NCBI RefSeq assembly: GCF_013386825.1
Contig: NZ_JACARC010000018.1
Span: 1 to 50,615, forward strand
Source: Pseudomonas sp. IPO3778
GTDB lineage: Bacteria > Pseudomonadota > Gammaproteobacteria > Pseudomonadales > Pseudomonadaceae
Direction of reading: 5' to 3'
DNA length: 50,615 nucleotides
The translations under genes and the position numbers were made by a program. A model generated the notes under the pieces. It saw nothing but the letters and a program-made list of their open reading frames with translations, did not search any database and was not told the DNA's origin. Shown here piece by piece: positions 7,529 through 15,487 of this stretch. Position 1 is the first letter of the stretch. Each line of letters starts with the position of its first letter.

Positions 7529-9970
7529 TTATTTTCCCGGCACCAACGTCAACCGCGTCTTCCCATACACCCCGTCAAAATTCTGCGGCTGCATCGGGAA
7601 GCTCAGGTATTGCGCCTTCAGCCACGGGTCGATGCCATTGGCGTAGTTCGGGCTGGCCGGGTTGCCGGATTGGCCGATGCCGCTTTGGCCCATCATCGGT
7701 TCCACTTGCCCGAAGTCGACAATCATCCGCAGCGCCGGCACCTGGGTGGTGTCGAAGCTCTGGCCCCAGCTATACGGCGCGCTGTTCAGCGTGTTGTGAT
7801 CGCCCCCCGCTGCCACTGGCCCACGAAGGGCCTGGCCGCGGGTGTTTTTCCAGGTGTAGCTGTGCAGTTTGCCCCACTGCCAGGCCTTGTGATCGACGCC
7901 CAATGCGCTGTCGCCCGCGGTGATTGCAGCGGCCAGGCTGCGGGCCAGGATCGCCGGCTTGTCGGTTTTCTGCCCGGTGCGGGCGTCGTTCCAGAACGGG
8001 CTGTCTTCGCGGCCCAGCAGGTGATCGGCCACGGCCGAGTACGACAGGTTGGCATTGCCGATAAAGGCTTTCCAGGTGGCACTGTTTTCCGGGCCGAGTT
8101 CGTCGAGGAAAATCTGCTTGGCGCTTTCCTGCAGGAACAACTCATAGATCGCCGCGTCGGCGGAGGTGGCGGACAGCCGGCCATCGAAGGCCATCAGGCG
8201 GCCCAACGCTTCCCGCGCCTTGGCCTGTTCGGCCAGCGGCAATGCGTCGATCGCCTGTTTCAGCGGCTGGGCCATGCCCGGCGCCTGGAACATGCTCTTG
8301 AGCTTGGCGGCAAACGTGGTGGTCTGGTCGTACTGCATGGCGATCATGCTGCGGCTGTCATGCTTGCCGCTGCCCGCCAGTTGCGCGATCCGTTCGGCGC
8401 GTTCCGGCGCCGCCCACGAGTTGGACAGTTGCATGCCGTAGCCGCGGGGAATGGTGCGCTGGTTGGCGGTGCCGATCCAGCCCTGGGTCGGGTCCTGATC
8501 GTAAGGGTGCAGCATCGCGTCGGCGTAGCCGTCCCAATCGAAACGCCCATCCCAGCCCGGCGACGGCACCAGGCCTTCGCCCTCACGGCGGTTCGGGAAG
8601 CGCCCGGTCACTTGCCAGCCGATGCTGCTGGCGTCGGCGAAGATCATGTTCAGGGCAATGGCGCGAATTTCCCGGGTGGCGTCAGACGCTTTACCGGCAT
8701 TTTGCGCACGGGACAGGTCGAAGAACGCGTCCAGGCTCTTGTCGTCCTTGAAGTCGGCGGTCTGCAAGGCCAGGCCGTAGCCGCTGTTCAGCGACTGGGC
8801 GCTATTGAGCAATGGCCCGTGACGGGTTTCGTACACCGCTTCACGAATCGGCCGCTGGCCCTTGGCGAAGTAGGTTTCGTTACGCACGATGGCCGGCAGC
8901 CATTTGCCGTTGTTCTCGTAGTACAGCGCAGTGCCCTGGCGCTTGACCTTCTCCAGGAACACGTCCTGAGTGTCACCCGCGACCTGGCTCATGCTCCAGG
9001 CCACCTTGCCGTTGAAGCCGGAAAGCAGGGTTGGCAGACCGGCAATCGACACACCGGCGGCCTGGTATTTCGGCGAGCGGATCTGCACGTAGTTCCACAG
9101 CGACGGGGCCTGCATCGACGTCGACAGGTCGTTGGCCAGCAGGCTCTTGTTGCTGCGGCTGCGCTGCGGGCCGATCGCCCAGTTGCTGGAGCTGGAGGTG
9201 CCCAGGGTGTTCAGGGTGCCGAGGTGTTCGCTGAGGCTGGTCAACGCGGCAAGGCCCGGGATCTGGCTCAGGTTGATGCCCTTGAGCTTGTCGGACTCGG
9301 CCACCGGCAATGGTTCATCCGGGTAGCTTGGGGTCAGCCAGGCGAGTTTGTCGGCGCCGACTTTTTGCGCCAGTACCAACGAGGACAGTTCTTCCTGCAA
9401 GTTGGTGGACTCGCTGAAATTCAGCAGGCAGAACAGCAGCGCCGAATCTTCCGGCTTCCAGTATTCAGGCTTGTAGCCGGTCTGGGCCAGGTCAGGCGGC
9501 AGCTTGTCGCGGTAGCGGAACAGGTAGGCGTTGACCCCGCGCGCATACACTTCAAAGAAGCGCTTGAGGCGCGGCGACGAGGCGTTATACAGCTCGCCGG
9601 CGCTCTTGCGCAGGTTGACCGCCCGCATGAAACGGTCGACATCCAGCACATCCGGCCCGGACATTTCCGCCAGACGGCCCTGGGCCAGCAGGCGCAGGGT
9701 GACCATCTGGGTGATGCGGTCGCTGGCGTGCACGTAGCCCAGGGTGAACAGCGCGTCATGGAAGGTGCTGCTTTCAATCAGCGGGATGCCCTGGCTGTTG
9801 CGGCGCACCGAAACGTTCTGCGCCAAGCCCTTGATGGGCTGCACGCCGGAAACCGGAGGCAGGGTGTCTTGGGTGCTTTGTAACTGGCAACCGGCCAGGC
9901 CCAGGGCACTGGCAATGGCCGCGGCAACGCCGAACCGGGGAAGAAAATGTGAGAGGGCTGGCGAGGCCAT
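7529..9970 (-). CDS. quiP: Penicillin-acylase family lipoprotein, QuiP-like acyl-homoserine lactone acylase
   Basis: This 813-aa Ntn hydrolase precursor should self-cleave into alpha and beta subunits. The N-terminus has a signal sequence with lipobox LAGC (Cys28), so it is probably a lipoprotein or exported. The catalytic Ser lies in the run SSSSNWAIG: aligning NWAIG with the penicillin acylase motif places the nucleophile three residues before the Trp. Family features such as [12 protein letters not shown] and RGVNAYL are clear. P. aeruginosa QuiP hydrolyses long-chain AHLs, and this protein matches the size and sequence style of pseudomonad QuiP. Substrate is inferred. A good AGGAG site precedes the ATG. 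It appears monocistronic. Confidence 0.85.
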   Translation of the reverse strand: MASPALSHFLPRFGVAAAIASALGLAGCQLQSTQDTLPPVSGVQPIKGLAQNVSVRRNSQGIPLIESSTFHDALFTLGYVHASDRITQMVTLRLLAQGRLAEMSGPDVLDVDRFMRAVNLRKSAGELYNASSPRLKRFFEVYARGVNAYLFRYRDKLPPDLAQTGYKPEYWKPEDSALLFCLLNFSESTNLQEELSSLVLAQKVGADKLAWLTPSYPDEPLPVAESDKLKGINLSQIPGLAALTSLSEHLGTLNTLGTSSSSNWAIGPQRSRSNKSLLANDLSTSMQAPSLWNYVQIRSPKYQAAGVSIAGLPTLLSGFNGKVAWSMSQVAGDTQDVFLEKVKRQGTALYYENNGKWLPAIVRNETYFAKGQRPIREAVYETRHGPLLNSAQSLNSGYGLALQTADFKDDKSLDAFFDLSRAQNAGKASDATREIRAIALNMIFADASSIGWQVTGRFPNRREGEGLVPSPGWDGRFDWDGYADAMLHPYDQDPTQGWIGTANQRTIPRGYGMQLSNSWAAPERAERIAQLAGSGKHDSRSMIAMQYDQTTTFAAKLKSMFQAPGMAQPLKQAIDALPLAEQAKAREALGRLMAFDGRLSATSADAAIYELFLQESAKQIFLDELGPENSATWKAFIGNANLSYSAVADHLLGREDSPFWNDARTGQKTDKPAILARSLAAAITAGDSALGVDHKAWQWGKLHSYTWKNTRGQALRGPVAAGGDHNTLNSAPYSWGQSFDTTQVPALRMIVDFGQVEPMMGQSGIGQSGNPASPNYANGIDPWLKAQYLSFPMQPQNFDGVYGKTRLTLVPGK

Positions 9971-10095
9971 GGCAAAGCTCCTGCGGGGGTAGCGTCAGTA
10001 AAGGCGCTACGTTAGTGAGCGCGGCGAAACGACGCAAGCGGGAGGCGATGCTTATTTCAGGATTTGCGTAAGGTTTCTAGTCGGGCACAAATCAG

Positions 10096-10184
10096 TGTGG
10101 GAGCGGGCTTGCTCGCGAAGGCGGTGTATCAGCTAAAAGAGTTGTGGCTGATCCACCGCCTTCGCGAGCAAGCCCGCTCCCACA
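10096..10184. repeat. Paired inverted REP, class B copy 1
   Basis: Two long arms (tgtgggagcgggcttgctcg and its complement) extend through gcgaaggcggtg and face each other around a short variable centre. The near-perfect inverted pair lies between the starts and stops of flanking genes, and class B recurs at 37876-37965. Confidence 0.88.
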
Positions 10185-10203
10185 TTTTTGATCCCGTTGA
10201 CCT

Positions 10204-10848
10204 TCAGGACTTCGGCGGATTGACCTTCTGCACCAGCTCATAAGCACGCACTGTCGCCGGGCGTTGCTTGATGTGGTTGAACCAGCGTTCTACATGTGGG
10301 AAGTCTTCCAGCTTCTGGCTTTGCCACTTGTGGGAAACGATCCACGGATAGATCGCCATGTCGGCAATGCTGTATGCCTCGCCGGCCACAAATGTGCGGT
10401 CGGCCAGGCGCCGGTCCAGCACGCCATACAGGCGGGCGGTCTCATCCACATAGCGTTTGATCGCGTAGGGAATCTTCTCCGGGGCAAACTGGCTGAAGTG
10501 GTGATTCTGCCCGGCCATCGGGCCCAGGCCGCCCATTTGCCAGAACAACCATTGCAGGGCTTCCTGACGCCCGCGCAGGTCCTGGGGAATGAACTGGCCG
10601 GTTTTTTCCGCGAGGTACAGCAGGATTGCGCCGGATTCAAACAGGGAAATCGGTGCGCCACCGTCCGTCGGGTTGTGATCGACGATGGCCGGGATGCGGT
10701 TGTTGGGAGCGATTTTCAGAAAGTCGGGCTTGAACTGGTCGCCCTGGCCGATGTTGATCGGGTGCACCTTGTAAGGCAGGCCGGCTTCTTCCAGGAACAA
10801 CGATACTTTGTGACCGTTGGGGGTGGTCCAGTAGTACAGATCGATCAT
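10204..10848 (-). CDS. Glutathione S-transferase, YfcG/YghU (Nu-class) type
   Basis: This 214-aa cytosolic GST has an N-terminal thioredoxin-like domain with the motif YWTTPNGHK (residues 6-14) and an all-helical C-terminal domain containing GEAYSIADMAIYPW. Nu-class GSTs such as E. coli YfcG use Thr/Asn rather than Tyr/Ser and show GSH-dependent disulfide-bond reductase activity, which fits here. The ATG at 10848 has GGAG 8 nt upstream; a TTG four codons earlier would bury that site. The gene stands alone between a repeat and the divergent isochorismatase-like gene. Confidence 0.9.
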   Translation of the reverse strand: MIDLYYWTTPNGHKVSLFLEEAGLPYKVHPINIGQGDQFKPDFLKIAPNNRIPAIVDHNPTDGGAPISLFESGAILLYLAEKTGQFIPQDLRGRQEALQWLFWQMGGLGPMAGQNHHFSQFAPEKIPYAIKRYVDETARLYGVLDRRLADRTFVAGEAYSIADMAIYPWIVSHKWQSQKLEDFPHVERWFNHIKQRPATVRAYELVQKVNPPKS

Positions 10849-10944
10849 GAAGCTCTCCAAGGGGTGGGACGCTTGGGCGAATGCCTGTAGGTATAGGTAA
10901 TGTTACCGTGACGAAAATTCAATGAAACATTTGGGTCTATCGAT

Positions 10945-11496
10945 ATGGAAATCCGTTCGGGCGCAGCGTTGGTGCTGATTGATCAGCAAAAAGGCATCCA
11001 TCATCCCAAGCTGGGGCGGCGTAATAACCCGCAGGCGGAAGCACGGATGCTTGAGCTTTTGAAGCATTGGCGGCGCAACGGGTGGCCGGTGATTCATGTG
11101 CAGCATTTGTCCCATTCACCGGAGTCGGTGTTCTGGCCGGAACAGTCGGGTGTGGAGTTTCAGGACGCGTTTATTCCGCAAGCCGATGAGCGACTGATCC
11201 AGAAGCGGGTGCCGGACGCGTTTTGTGGGACGGGGCTGGAAGCGAATTTGCGTGAGGCCGGGATTCGGCAAGTGGTGCTGGTGGGCGTGGCCACCCATAA
11301 CTCGGTGGAGGCCACGGCCCGAACTGCCGGCAACCTGGGGTTTGAGACATGGGTGATCGAAGATGCCTGCTACACCTTCGACAAGGCGGACTTTTTCGGG
11401 CGGATGCATTCGGCCGAGACGGTGCACGCCATGTCGTTGGGTAACCTGCACGGTGAATACGCCACAGTGATTTCCTCCAAACAGTTGCTGGAGTGA
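10945..11496 (+). CDS. Isochorismatase-like hydrolase with Ser at the catalytic Cys position
   Basis: This 183-aa protein of the isochorismatase-like cysteine hydrolase fold has a complete single domain. The catalytic Asp (D13 in VLIDQQKG) and Lys (K87 in LIQKRVPDAF) are present. The usual GxxTxxCVxxT motif reads GVATHNSVEAT, so the nucleophilic Cys is Ser120 (codon tcg at 11302-11304). PhzD-type isochorismatases also lack this Cys, so the protein may use different chemistry from nicotinamidase-like relatives. Substrate is unknown. It is divergent from the GST gene, with a 96-nt gap and a weak ribosome-binding site. Confidence 0.85.
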   Translation: MEIRSGAALVLIDQQKGIHHPKLGRRNNPQAEARMLELLKHWRRNGWPVIHVQHLSHSPESVFWPEQSGVEFQDAFIPQADERLIQKRVPDAFCGTGLEANLREAGIRQVVLVGVATHNSVEATARTAGNLGFETWVIEDACYTFDKADFFGRMHSAETVHAMSLGNLHGEYATVISSKQLLE

Positions 11497-11500
11497 CCGT

Positions 11501-11648
11501 TGTGGCGAGGGAGCTTGCTCCCGCTGGACCGGGCTGGAGCTCCAGTGCGAAGCGCTCCCGAGTGCCTCACCTCAGTCCGCCTGAAGACGCGTGTGCCCAG
11601 GTTTTGGGGCTGCTGCGCAGCCCAACGGGAGCAAGCTCCCTCGCCACA
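11501..11648. repeat. Long palindromic intergenic repeat, class D copy 1
   Basis: The outer arms tgtggcgagggagcttgctc and the complement enclose about 100 nt with an inner hairpin (ggggctgctgcgcagccc). It separates the convergent isochorismatase-like and iron-ABC ATPase genes and could act as a bidirectional terminator. Class D recurs at 24076-24188. Confidence 0.8.
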
Positions 11649-11654
11649 GAGGAT

Positions 11655-12443
11655 CTAAGCCACGGCGCCATCCACCAGCACCTGCAACGTCTGCTGGGAA
11701 CACCGCTCAATGCGCACCTGCACGCCATAGACCTCGGCAAACAACGCCGCATCCAGCACGTCGTCCGCTGTACCACTGGCATACAACCGGCCCTGTCGCA
11801 GCACCGCGATATGGTCGGCATAACGCGCCGCCAGGTTGATGTCGTGCAGCACCACCACCGCAATCAGGTTGTGCTCGCGCACCAAACCCCTGACGCAGTC
11901 CATGACCTTCAGCTGGTAGTTCAGATCCAGCGCGCTGGTGGGCTCATCCAGCAGCATCACCTGCGGGCGGCGCGCGATCAGTTGCGCCAGGCTGACCAAT
12001 TGCCGTTGGCCTCCGGATAACGTGCTCAACAGCTGATCCGCCAGATGAGCGATGCCGATCCTTTGCAATGCATCAAACGCCTCGCGCATGCACGCGTCGC
12101 TGGACAGCGCAAGGCCATCGACGCTCGCCACCCGCAGCGCGGCGATCACGCTTTCCATCACGCTCAGGCTTAAGCCCGGCGGCAGGTTCTGCGGCATATA
12201 GGTCACGCGTCGGGCGCGTTCGCCGACAGACATTTTTGTCAGGTCCAGGTCACCCAATCTGACAACGCCCTGCATCTTTTCCAACCCGGCCACGGCCCGC
12301 AACAACGTCGATTTGCCCGCACCGTTGGGCCCGATCAACGCGGTCAAGCTGCCGTGGGCCAAGGTCGGCAAACTCAAGTCATGCACAATCTGCCGCCGGC
12401 CATAACTGACGTGGGCGTTTTGAACCGACAACCCGCTACTCAT
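11655..12443 (-). CDS. Iron-siderophore ABC transporter ATPase (FecE/FepC-like)
   Basis: This 262-aa cytoplasmic ATPase has Walker A GPNGAGKST (about 38-46), signature LSGGQRQLV and Walker B VMLLDEPTSALD. It belongs to the iron-chelate/B12 importer ATPase family. I chose the ATG at 12443 because it gives a 4-nt ATGA overlap with the permease gene; the frame is open much further upstream only because it reads against the permease in another frame. It is the last gene of the iron island's minus-strand row. Confidence 0.92.
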   Translation of the reverse strand: MSSGLSVQNAHVSYGRRQIVHDLSLPTLAHGSLTALIGPNGAGKSTLLRAVAGLEKMQGVVRLGDLDLTKMSVGERARRVTYMPQNLPPGLSLSVMESVIAALRVASVDGLALSSDACMREAFDALQRIGIAHLADQLLSTLSGGQRQLVSLAQLIARRPQVMLLDEPTSALDLNYQLKVMDCVRGLVREHNLIAVVVLHDINLAARYADHIAVLRQGRLYASGTADDVLDAALFAEVYGVQVRIERCSQQTLQVLVDGAVA

Positions 12444-13498
12444 AACTGCCTCCCACGCTTGAACACCAGCAACACGAAAATCGGCACGCCCACCAGGGCG
12501 GTGACGATACCCACCGGTACGATCACCCCGGGCATGATCAGCTTGCTGGCGATGGACGACAGCGACAGCAGCAAAGCGCCCACAAGCGCGCTGGCCGGCA
12601 GCAGGAAGCGCTGGTCTTCCCCCACCAGAATCCGCGCGATATGCGGACCTACCAGGCCGATAAATCCGATGGTTCCCACAAACGCCACGGCGGTGGCCGA
12701 CAGCAGGCTGATGCGCAACAACGAGAAAAACCGCAGGCGCTTCACGTCGACACCAAAGCTTTGCGCGCGGTCTTCGCCCATGCGCAGCAGGGTCAGGCGC
12801 GGGGCGGCAGCGAAGGAAAAGGGCATGACCACGGCGACCACAAAGGCAAGGATGCCGAGCTTGTCCCAATTGGCGCGGGTCACGCTGCCCAGGGTCCAGA
12901 ACACCAGTTGCTGCAGCACGTCCTCGGTGGCCACCAGTTGCAACAGGGCGACCACCGCGTTGCAACTGAACACCAGGGCAATCCCGAACAGCACCAGGCT
13001 TTCCACCCCGGCACCCCGCAGGCGTGACATGGCTTGCAGCAAAAATACCGAGGCGGCGGCGAATACAAACGCCGAAATGGAAATGGCTGTATTGGCCGAC
13101 ACCCACAGCGTGGTCACCGGAAACACAATCACCAAGGACGCGCCCAGCGCCGCCGCCGAGGAAACCCCCAGCGTGAACGGACTGGCAAGCGGGTTATTAA
13201 GGATGGCCTGCATCTCGGCGCCTGCGAGCGACAGTGCGCAACCGACCAATACGGCCATCAAGGCGTAGGGCAGGCGCACGTTCCAGATAATCACTTGGTC
13301 GGTGGCACTCAGGTGGGCCGGGTGCAGCAAACCGTCGAGCAGGGCGCCAAGGCCCATGCCCGACGGGCCGCTGGCCAGGTCCACGAGGATTGCGCAAACC
13401 AGCGCGCCTCCCAGCAGGGCCAACAGCCAGCAACGGCGCGCGAGCAGGCGACGATAGCCCTGGCTGGCGGTGGCGAGGTCGAGGGTTTGAGTGGTCAT
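12440..13498 (-). CDS. Iron-siderophore ABC transporter permease (FecCD/BtuC family)
   Basis: This 352-aa polytopic inner-membrane protein has about ten hydrophobic segments and typical FecCD motifs (SLAGAEMQAILNNPLASP; TIGFIGLVGPHIARILVG). A single permease gene implies a homodimer, as in BtuC. It overlaps the ATPase gene by 4 nt. The binding-protein gene lies upstream on the same strand, but the 161-nt gap contains a palindromic repeat, so the operon may be attenuated there. Confidence 0.93.
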   Translation of the reverse strand: MTTQTLDLATASQGYRRLLARRCWLLALLGGALVCAILVDLASGPSGMGLGALLDGLLHPAHLSATDQVIIWNVRLPYALMAVLVGCALSLAGAEMQAILNNPLASPFTLGVSSAAALGASLVIVFPVTTLWVSANTAISISAFVFAAASVFLLQAMSRLRGAGVESLVLFGIALVFSCNAVVALLQLVATEDVLQQLVFWTLGSVTRANWDKLGILAFVVAVVMPFSFAAAPRLTLLRMGEDRAQSFGVDVKRLRFFSLLRISLLSATAVAFVGTIGFIGLVGPHIARILVGEDQRFLLPASALVGALLLSLSSIASKLIMPGVIVPVGIVTALVGVPIFVLLVFKRGRQL

Positions 13499-13548
13499 TG
13501 GATTCGCAGCCTTGAAAACGACGAAAATCCCTGTCGATACTCGGTCAG

Positions 13549-13620
13549 TGTGGGAGCTGGCTTGCCTGCGATGGCGATGGTGAATCCAACACCGCTATCG
13601 CAGGCAAGCCAGCTCCCACA
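13549..13620. repeat. Paired inverted REP, class C copy 1, inside the iron operon
   Basis: The arms tgtgggagctggcttgcctg and complement face each other with a short variable centre. It lies between the binding-protein gene and permease gene of one transporter. The class recurs at 20178-20266 and 44654-44740. Confidence 0.88.
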
Positions 13621-13659
13621 GGAACCGTGTCCAGGCAGGGAATGGGGTGTGAGCCTTGG

Positions 13660-14775
13660 TTACTTGGCCTTGCCATCAATCCAGTAAGCACCCTGCAGCG
13701 GCATGCCGAGGAACTGCTGGTTCATCGCTTCCATGGTGGCCTGTGGGTCCAGCTTGGCGAACAGCTCCGGATGCACCCACTTGGCCAGCGCTTCAATCGC
13801 CAGCAGGTTGTACGGCGAGTTGTAGAAGTCATGCCACAGGCCGTGGGCATTGCCCTCACGAATCGCCCGAAGGTTCACAAACTCTGGCCGTGCGAGCACC
13901 GTGTCAAACGCGGCTTGAGCGTCTTTGTTGCTCACGCCAGCCCCCAGAATTAACCCAGGCGTGTGATTGCCGGTGGCCACATACACATCCGGGTCAGCCT
14001 TCAGCGCGTACTCCACACTGATATCCCCCAGCGCCCCCGGCACCACGTCGGCGGCGATGTTGCGCCCGCCCACCAGTTTGATCACTTCACCCATGCCGCT
14101 CTTGCCGGTGGTGTGCCCCGGTGCCTGCCAGGCGCCGGCCAGCAGCTCAAGGAACACGCTCGGGCGCGGCCCGGCCGGCAAGGTGGCGACGGCGTCGGTG
14201 ATCACCTTGATGTGCTGGTCATAAAAGTCGAGGAACGCCTTGGCCTGGGTTTCCCGGCCAAGGGCCTGGCCCAGGGCCGTCATGCTGGTGTGGGTGCCTT
14301 GCACCGGGTTGATGCGGAAGTCGACGAACAACACCGCTATCCCTGCCTTGGCCAATACATCCGCCACCGGGCTGTGTTCGGTCGGGCCGTGGCCGGAAAT
14401 GCTGAACACCGCCAGGTCGGGTTTCAGCGAAAGAATTTCCTCGGCGCTGACGCTTTGCTCCGAGGCCTGACCAATCAGCGGAATGTCTTTCACCGTCGGA
14501 AATTTCGCCACGTAAGCGTTGTAGGTGTGGGCGTCCAGCAGTTTCAGATCATTCTGCCAGCCGACGATCCGTTGGAACGGCGCGTCCTTGTCCAGCAAGG
14601 CAAAGGCCGAAATCAGCCGGCCTTCGCCGAGCACCACACGCTGTACGTGGTCTGGCACCTCGACCTTGCGGCCCAGCACATCGGTGACTTCATGGGCGGC
14701 GGCGGTTTCGGCGTGACCAAGGATCAGCACGGCAAACAGCGCGCCCAGCTTGAGGAAGTTGCGAGGTTTCAGCAT
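13660..14775 (-). CDS. Iron-siderophore ABC transporter substrate-binding protein
   Basis: This 371-aa periplasmic binding protein of the FecB/BtuF type has a hydrophobic signal peptide (about 1-27, cut after ETAAA) with no lipobox Cys, then a helical-backbone binding domain (TDVLGRKVEVPDHVQRVVL; EEILSLKPDLAVFS). It should deliver an iron chelate to the permease encoded downstream. The ATG at 14775 is preceded by GGAG at 8 nt; a start 12 codons earlier is less likely. It lies 28 nt after piuC. The ligand cannot be read from sequence. Confidence 0.9.
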   Translation of the reverse strand: MLKPRNFLKLGALFAVLILGHAETAAAHEVTDVLGRKVEVPDHVQRVVLGEGRLISAFALLDKDAPFQRIVGWQNDLKLLDAHTYNAYVAKFPTVKDIPLIGQASEQSVSAEEILSLKPDLAVFSISGHGPTEHSPVADVLAKAGIAVLFVDFRINPVQGTHTSMTALGQALGRETQAKAFLDFYDQHIKVITDAVATLPAGPRPSVFLELLAGAWQAPGHTTGKSGMGEVIKLVGGRNIAADVVPGALGDISVEYALKADPDVYVATGNHTPGLILGAGVSNKDAQAAFDTVLARPEFVNLRAIREGNAHGLWHDFYNSPYNLLAIEALAKWVHPELFAKLDPQATMEAMNQQFLGMPLQGAYWIDGKAK

Positions 14776-14803
14776 GGCGAGAACTCCAGGTGAAGGCGGC
14801 GCA

Positions 14804-15484
14804 TCAGGCATCGCTCCAGCGCCGCAAAAGGTTGTGATAGGCGCCGCTCAGTTGCAGCAGCGCGTGGTCGTCGGCGTGCTGGGCGGTGAGGCGTTGAATC
14901 GCCACGTCCATGTCCAGCAGCAGTTGGCGCTGGCTGTCTTCGCGCACCAGGCTTTCGATCCAGAAGAAACTGGCGATGCGCTCGCCTCGGGTCACCGGGT
15001 TGATCTTGTGCAGGCTGCTGCCCGGATAGATCAGCACGTGCCCGGCGGGCAGCTTCACCGCGTGGTCGCCGAAGGTGTCGCGGATAACCAGTTCGCCGCC
15101 GTCATAGCTGGCCGGGTCGGCGAGGAACAAGGTGGCGGAGATATCGGTGCGCACCCGTTCGCGCACGCCCTTGAGGCCACGGATGGCATTATCGATATGC
15201 CAGTCGAAGGCCTCGCCGCCGCTGTAGCGGTTGAACAGTGGCGGGTAGATTTTCTTTGGCAGGGCCGCGGACATGAACAGCGCGTTGTCCGACAGCCGCG
15301 ACAGAATTTGCTCACCCAGGCGAATGGCTACCGGAGTGTCCTCCGACAACTGCCGGTTATTTTTCGCCATGGCCGAGCGCTGCCCGGCGGTGACCTTGCC
15401 GTCGACCCACGGTTGGTCGAGCAAGGTGGCGACGGCCACCTCGACTTCCTGGGCACTCAACAGGCCGGGGATCTCGATCAGCAC
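14804..15484 (-). CDS. piuC: PiuC/YbiX-type Fe(II)/2-oxoglutarate-dependent hydroxylase
   Basis: This 226-aa PKHD-type dioxygenase keeps the iron triad H96-x-D98 (DWHIDN) and H159 (SSLHKI), and Arg169 in RGERIA for 2-oxoglutarate. PiuC/YbiX genes accompany catecholate-siderophore receptors (piuA in P. aeruginosa, fiu in E. coli), and the gene starts only 3 nt after the receptor stop here. The physiological substrate is unknown; a role in handling siderophore or iron stress is inferred from linkage. Confidence 0.93.
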   Translation of the reverse strand: MLIEIPGLLSAQEVEVAVATLLDQPWVDGKVTAGQRSAMAKNNRQLSEDTPVAIRLGEQILSRLSDNALFMSAALPKKIYPPLFNRYSGGEAFDWHIDNAIRGLKGVRERVRTDISATLFLADPASYDGGELVIRDTFGDHAVKLPAGHVLIYPGSSLHKINPVTRGERIASFFWIESLVREDSQRQLLLDMDVAIQRLTAQHADDHALLQLSGAYHNLLRRWSDA

Positions 15485-15487
15485 GGC

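Noticed and set aside
7610..9883. 757-aa open frame on the plus strand opposite the QuiP-like gene
   Set aside because: Antisense to a clear family member, composition is shadow-like (many Gln, His, Arg, Val, Gly runs), no ribosome-binding site or homology pattern.
11655..13106. 483-aa version of the iron ABC ATPase
   Set aside because: The front 220 residues read the permease gene out of frame; the ATG at 12443 with a 4-nt overlap is the natural start.
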